7,790 nt of DNA from Ruminococcaceae bacterium UBA866 (GTDB lineage: Bacteria; Bacillota; Clostridia; Oscillospirales; Ruminococcaceae): positions 26,677-34,466 of the forward strand of contig DBGA01000033.1 in NCBI GenBank assembly GCA_002295325.1. The letters run 5' to 3'. Made by a program: the position numbers and the translations under genes. Below are positions 6,405 to 7,790 of the stretch, one piece after another. The notes under the pieces are model-generated. The model was not told the DNA's origin. It searched no databases and saw only the letters and a program-made list of their open reading frames with translations. How positions within the stretch are numbered: position 1 is the first letter of the stretch; each line of letters starts with the position of its first letter.

Positions 6405-7790
6405 ATGATGAGTGGAGTTGGAGAACGAGAGCGGATAACACAAAATAGAATTATACAATTGTTTCAAGATGAAAGTAAATTAGGATATACTTATATTGGG
6501 AATTTGCGAGATCAGGACAATGCTAATATTGATGATGCGCGGCTGAAAGGTTATTTGCATAGACAGGGATATTCAAATGAATTAATTCGCCGTTCAGTAA
6601 ATGCACTTATTACTGCATCAAAAGATCCGGATTTATATAATGCAAATAAGGAAGTGTACTCTCTACTTCGTTATGGAGCTTCTCAAAAAGAAGATGTTAC
6701 TTCCAAAAACGCCACGGTCAAGTTTATTAATTGGAATGAGCCATTTAAAAACGAATTTGCCGTTGCGGAAGAAGTAACAATTAAGGGTGATCATACTAAG
6801 CGCCCCGATATTGTTTTATATGTTAATGGTATTGCAATCTGTGTTTTGGAACTTAAAAGTAGCATTGTTTCTGTTTCTGAGGGTATTCGTCAGAATCTCG
6901 ATAATCAAGAAGCGGAATTTATTCGTCCTTTTTTCTCCACTATTCAGTTAACTATGGCGGGCAATGATACAGAAGGAATGCAATTTGGAGTAATTTTAAC
7001 TCCAGAAAAACAATATATTGAGTGGAAAGAGGACGAAAAAGCTAAAGATGATCTTTCTACCAATATTAAAGAGTTGAGCAAAGACGAAGGATATAAAATT
7101 GATCGTCAGCTTATTAGTGTTTGCCAGAAAGAGCGTCTTTTAGATATCATCTATAATTTTATTGTGTTTGATGGTGGGATTAAAAAAACATGCAGACACA
7201 ATCAATACTTTGGTGTAGTTGCAGCCAGAGAACGCCTGAGTAAAAAGCGGGAGGGTGGTATCATTTGGCATACACAAGGCAGCGGAAAATCTCTTACAAT
7301 GGTGTGGATATCGCACTGGATCAAAGAGCATGACCCTAATGCGCGTGTACTAATTGTAACAGATCGTGATGAGTTGGATGATCAAATTGAAAACAAAGTA
7401 TTTGGATCAGATGGTGTGGGTGATACGATTTATCGTACCACAAGCTGCGCTGACTTAATTCAAAAGATTAATCAAACAACACCTATTTTAATGTGCTCAC
7501 TGATTCATAAATTTGGAAAGCGTAGAAAAGAAAACGATGATAAGGCCTATAATGACTATATAGAACAGCTAAAAGTCAGTTTACCCACTGGGTTTAAGGC
7601 AAAAGGTAAATTCTATGTATTTGTAGATGAATGCCATCGTACCCAGTCGGGCAAACTACACAAAGCGATGTCTGCTATTTTACCAAATGCTATTTTCATT
7701 GGTTTTACCGGTACTCCACTTTTGAGTAAAAAAGAACTGCAAAAAAGAGGAATTAAAAGTAGCATTGAAATTTTCGGTTCTTATATACAT
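6405..7790 (+). CDS. hsdR: Type I restriction endonuclease subunit R, 5' portion (462 codons, runs off the window)
   Basis: HsdR is the ATP-driven translocase and nuclease of the type I complex. The frame is open to the last base with no stop; full proteins are about 1000 residues, so less than half is present. The N-terminal PD-(D/E)xK nuclease is visible as RPDIVLYVNGIAICVLELK, with Asp135, Glu149 and Lys151 as predicted catalytic residues. The helicase motor follows: Walker A HTQGSGKS (289-296), LIVTDRDELDDQ (motif Ia region), motif II DECH (408-411) and GFTGTP (433-438, motif III). All key residues are intact, so the visible part looks functional. GGAGG (6396-6400) lies 4 nt before ATG 6405 and 7 nt before a second ATG at 6408; either may be used, and the protein differs by one Met. 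It starts 15 nt after hsdS stops, as the last visible gene of the operon. Confidence 0.95.
   Translation, partial: MMSGVGERERITQNRIIQLFQDESKLGYTYIGNLRDQDNANIDDARLKGYLHRQGYSNELIRRSVNALITASKDPDLYNANKEVYSLLRYGASQKEDVTSKNATVKFINWNEPFKNEFAVAEEVTIKGDHTKRPDIVLYVNGIAICVLELKSSIVSVSEGIRQNLDNQEAEFIRPFFSTIQLTMAGNDTEGMQFGVILTPEKQYIEWKEDEKAKDDLSTNIKELSKDEGYKIDRQLISVCQKERLLDIIYNFIVFDGGIKKTCRHNQYFGVVAARERLSKKREGGIIWHTQGSGKSLTMVWISHWIKEHDPNARVLIVTDRDELDDQIENKVFGSDGVGDTIYRTTSCADLIQKINQTTPILMCSLIHKFGKRRKENDDKAYNDYIEQLKVSLPTGFKAKGKFYVFVDECHRTQSGKLHKAMSAILPNAIFIGFTGTPLLSKKELQKRGIKSSIEIFGSYIH

Noticed and set aside
7140..7331. Open frame of 63 codons on the minus strand inside hsdR.
   Set aside because: It lies opposite the Walker A region of hsdR, has no recognisable domain, and hsdR's reading frame with intact motifs explains this stretch.

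Overview
The window looks like accessory DNA from a low-GC Gram-positive bacterium, most likely a gut-type clostridium (Firmicutes). The reasons are strong AGGAG-type ribosome binding sites before every gene, a near-consensus sigma-A promoter, A+T-rich codon use, and a large serine recombinase of the kind found on clostridial mobile elements. The species cannot be named from the sequence alone.

Layout. Positions 1-63 are the last 20 codons of an unidentified gene, probably another serine recombinase. It is followed after 24 nt by a complete 547-residue large serine recombinase (88-1731). A 179-nt intergenic region (1732-1910) holds two hairpins, a small inverted repeat, and a strong extended -10 promoter with a palindrome lying over it. 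From that promoter runs a tightly packed operon: a 71-residue XRE-type helix-turn-helix regulator (1911-2126), hsdM (2146-4587), hsdS (4578-6389) and hsdR (6405 to the window end, truncated). All genes are on the plus strand.

How the genes work together. hsdM, hsdS and hsdR together encode a complete-looking type I restriction-modification system: HsdS recognises a bipartite DNA site, HsdM methylates adenine in it, and HsdR adds the translocase and nuclease. The regulator and its promoter palindrome suggest self-controlled expression, as in other restriction-modification operons with a controller gene. The recombinase is the likely means of movement, but whether the restriction operon is its cargo or simply its neighbour cannot be decided here.

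The system itself belongs to a known class. The parts most worth a second look are a roughly 180-residue extra C-terminal domain on HsdS, a roughly 370-residue C-terminal extension on HsdM, and the structured intergenic control region. I found no CRISPR array, tRNA, rRNA or insertion sequence.
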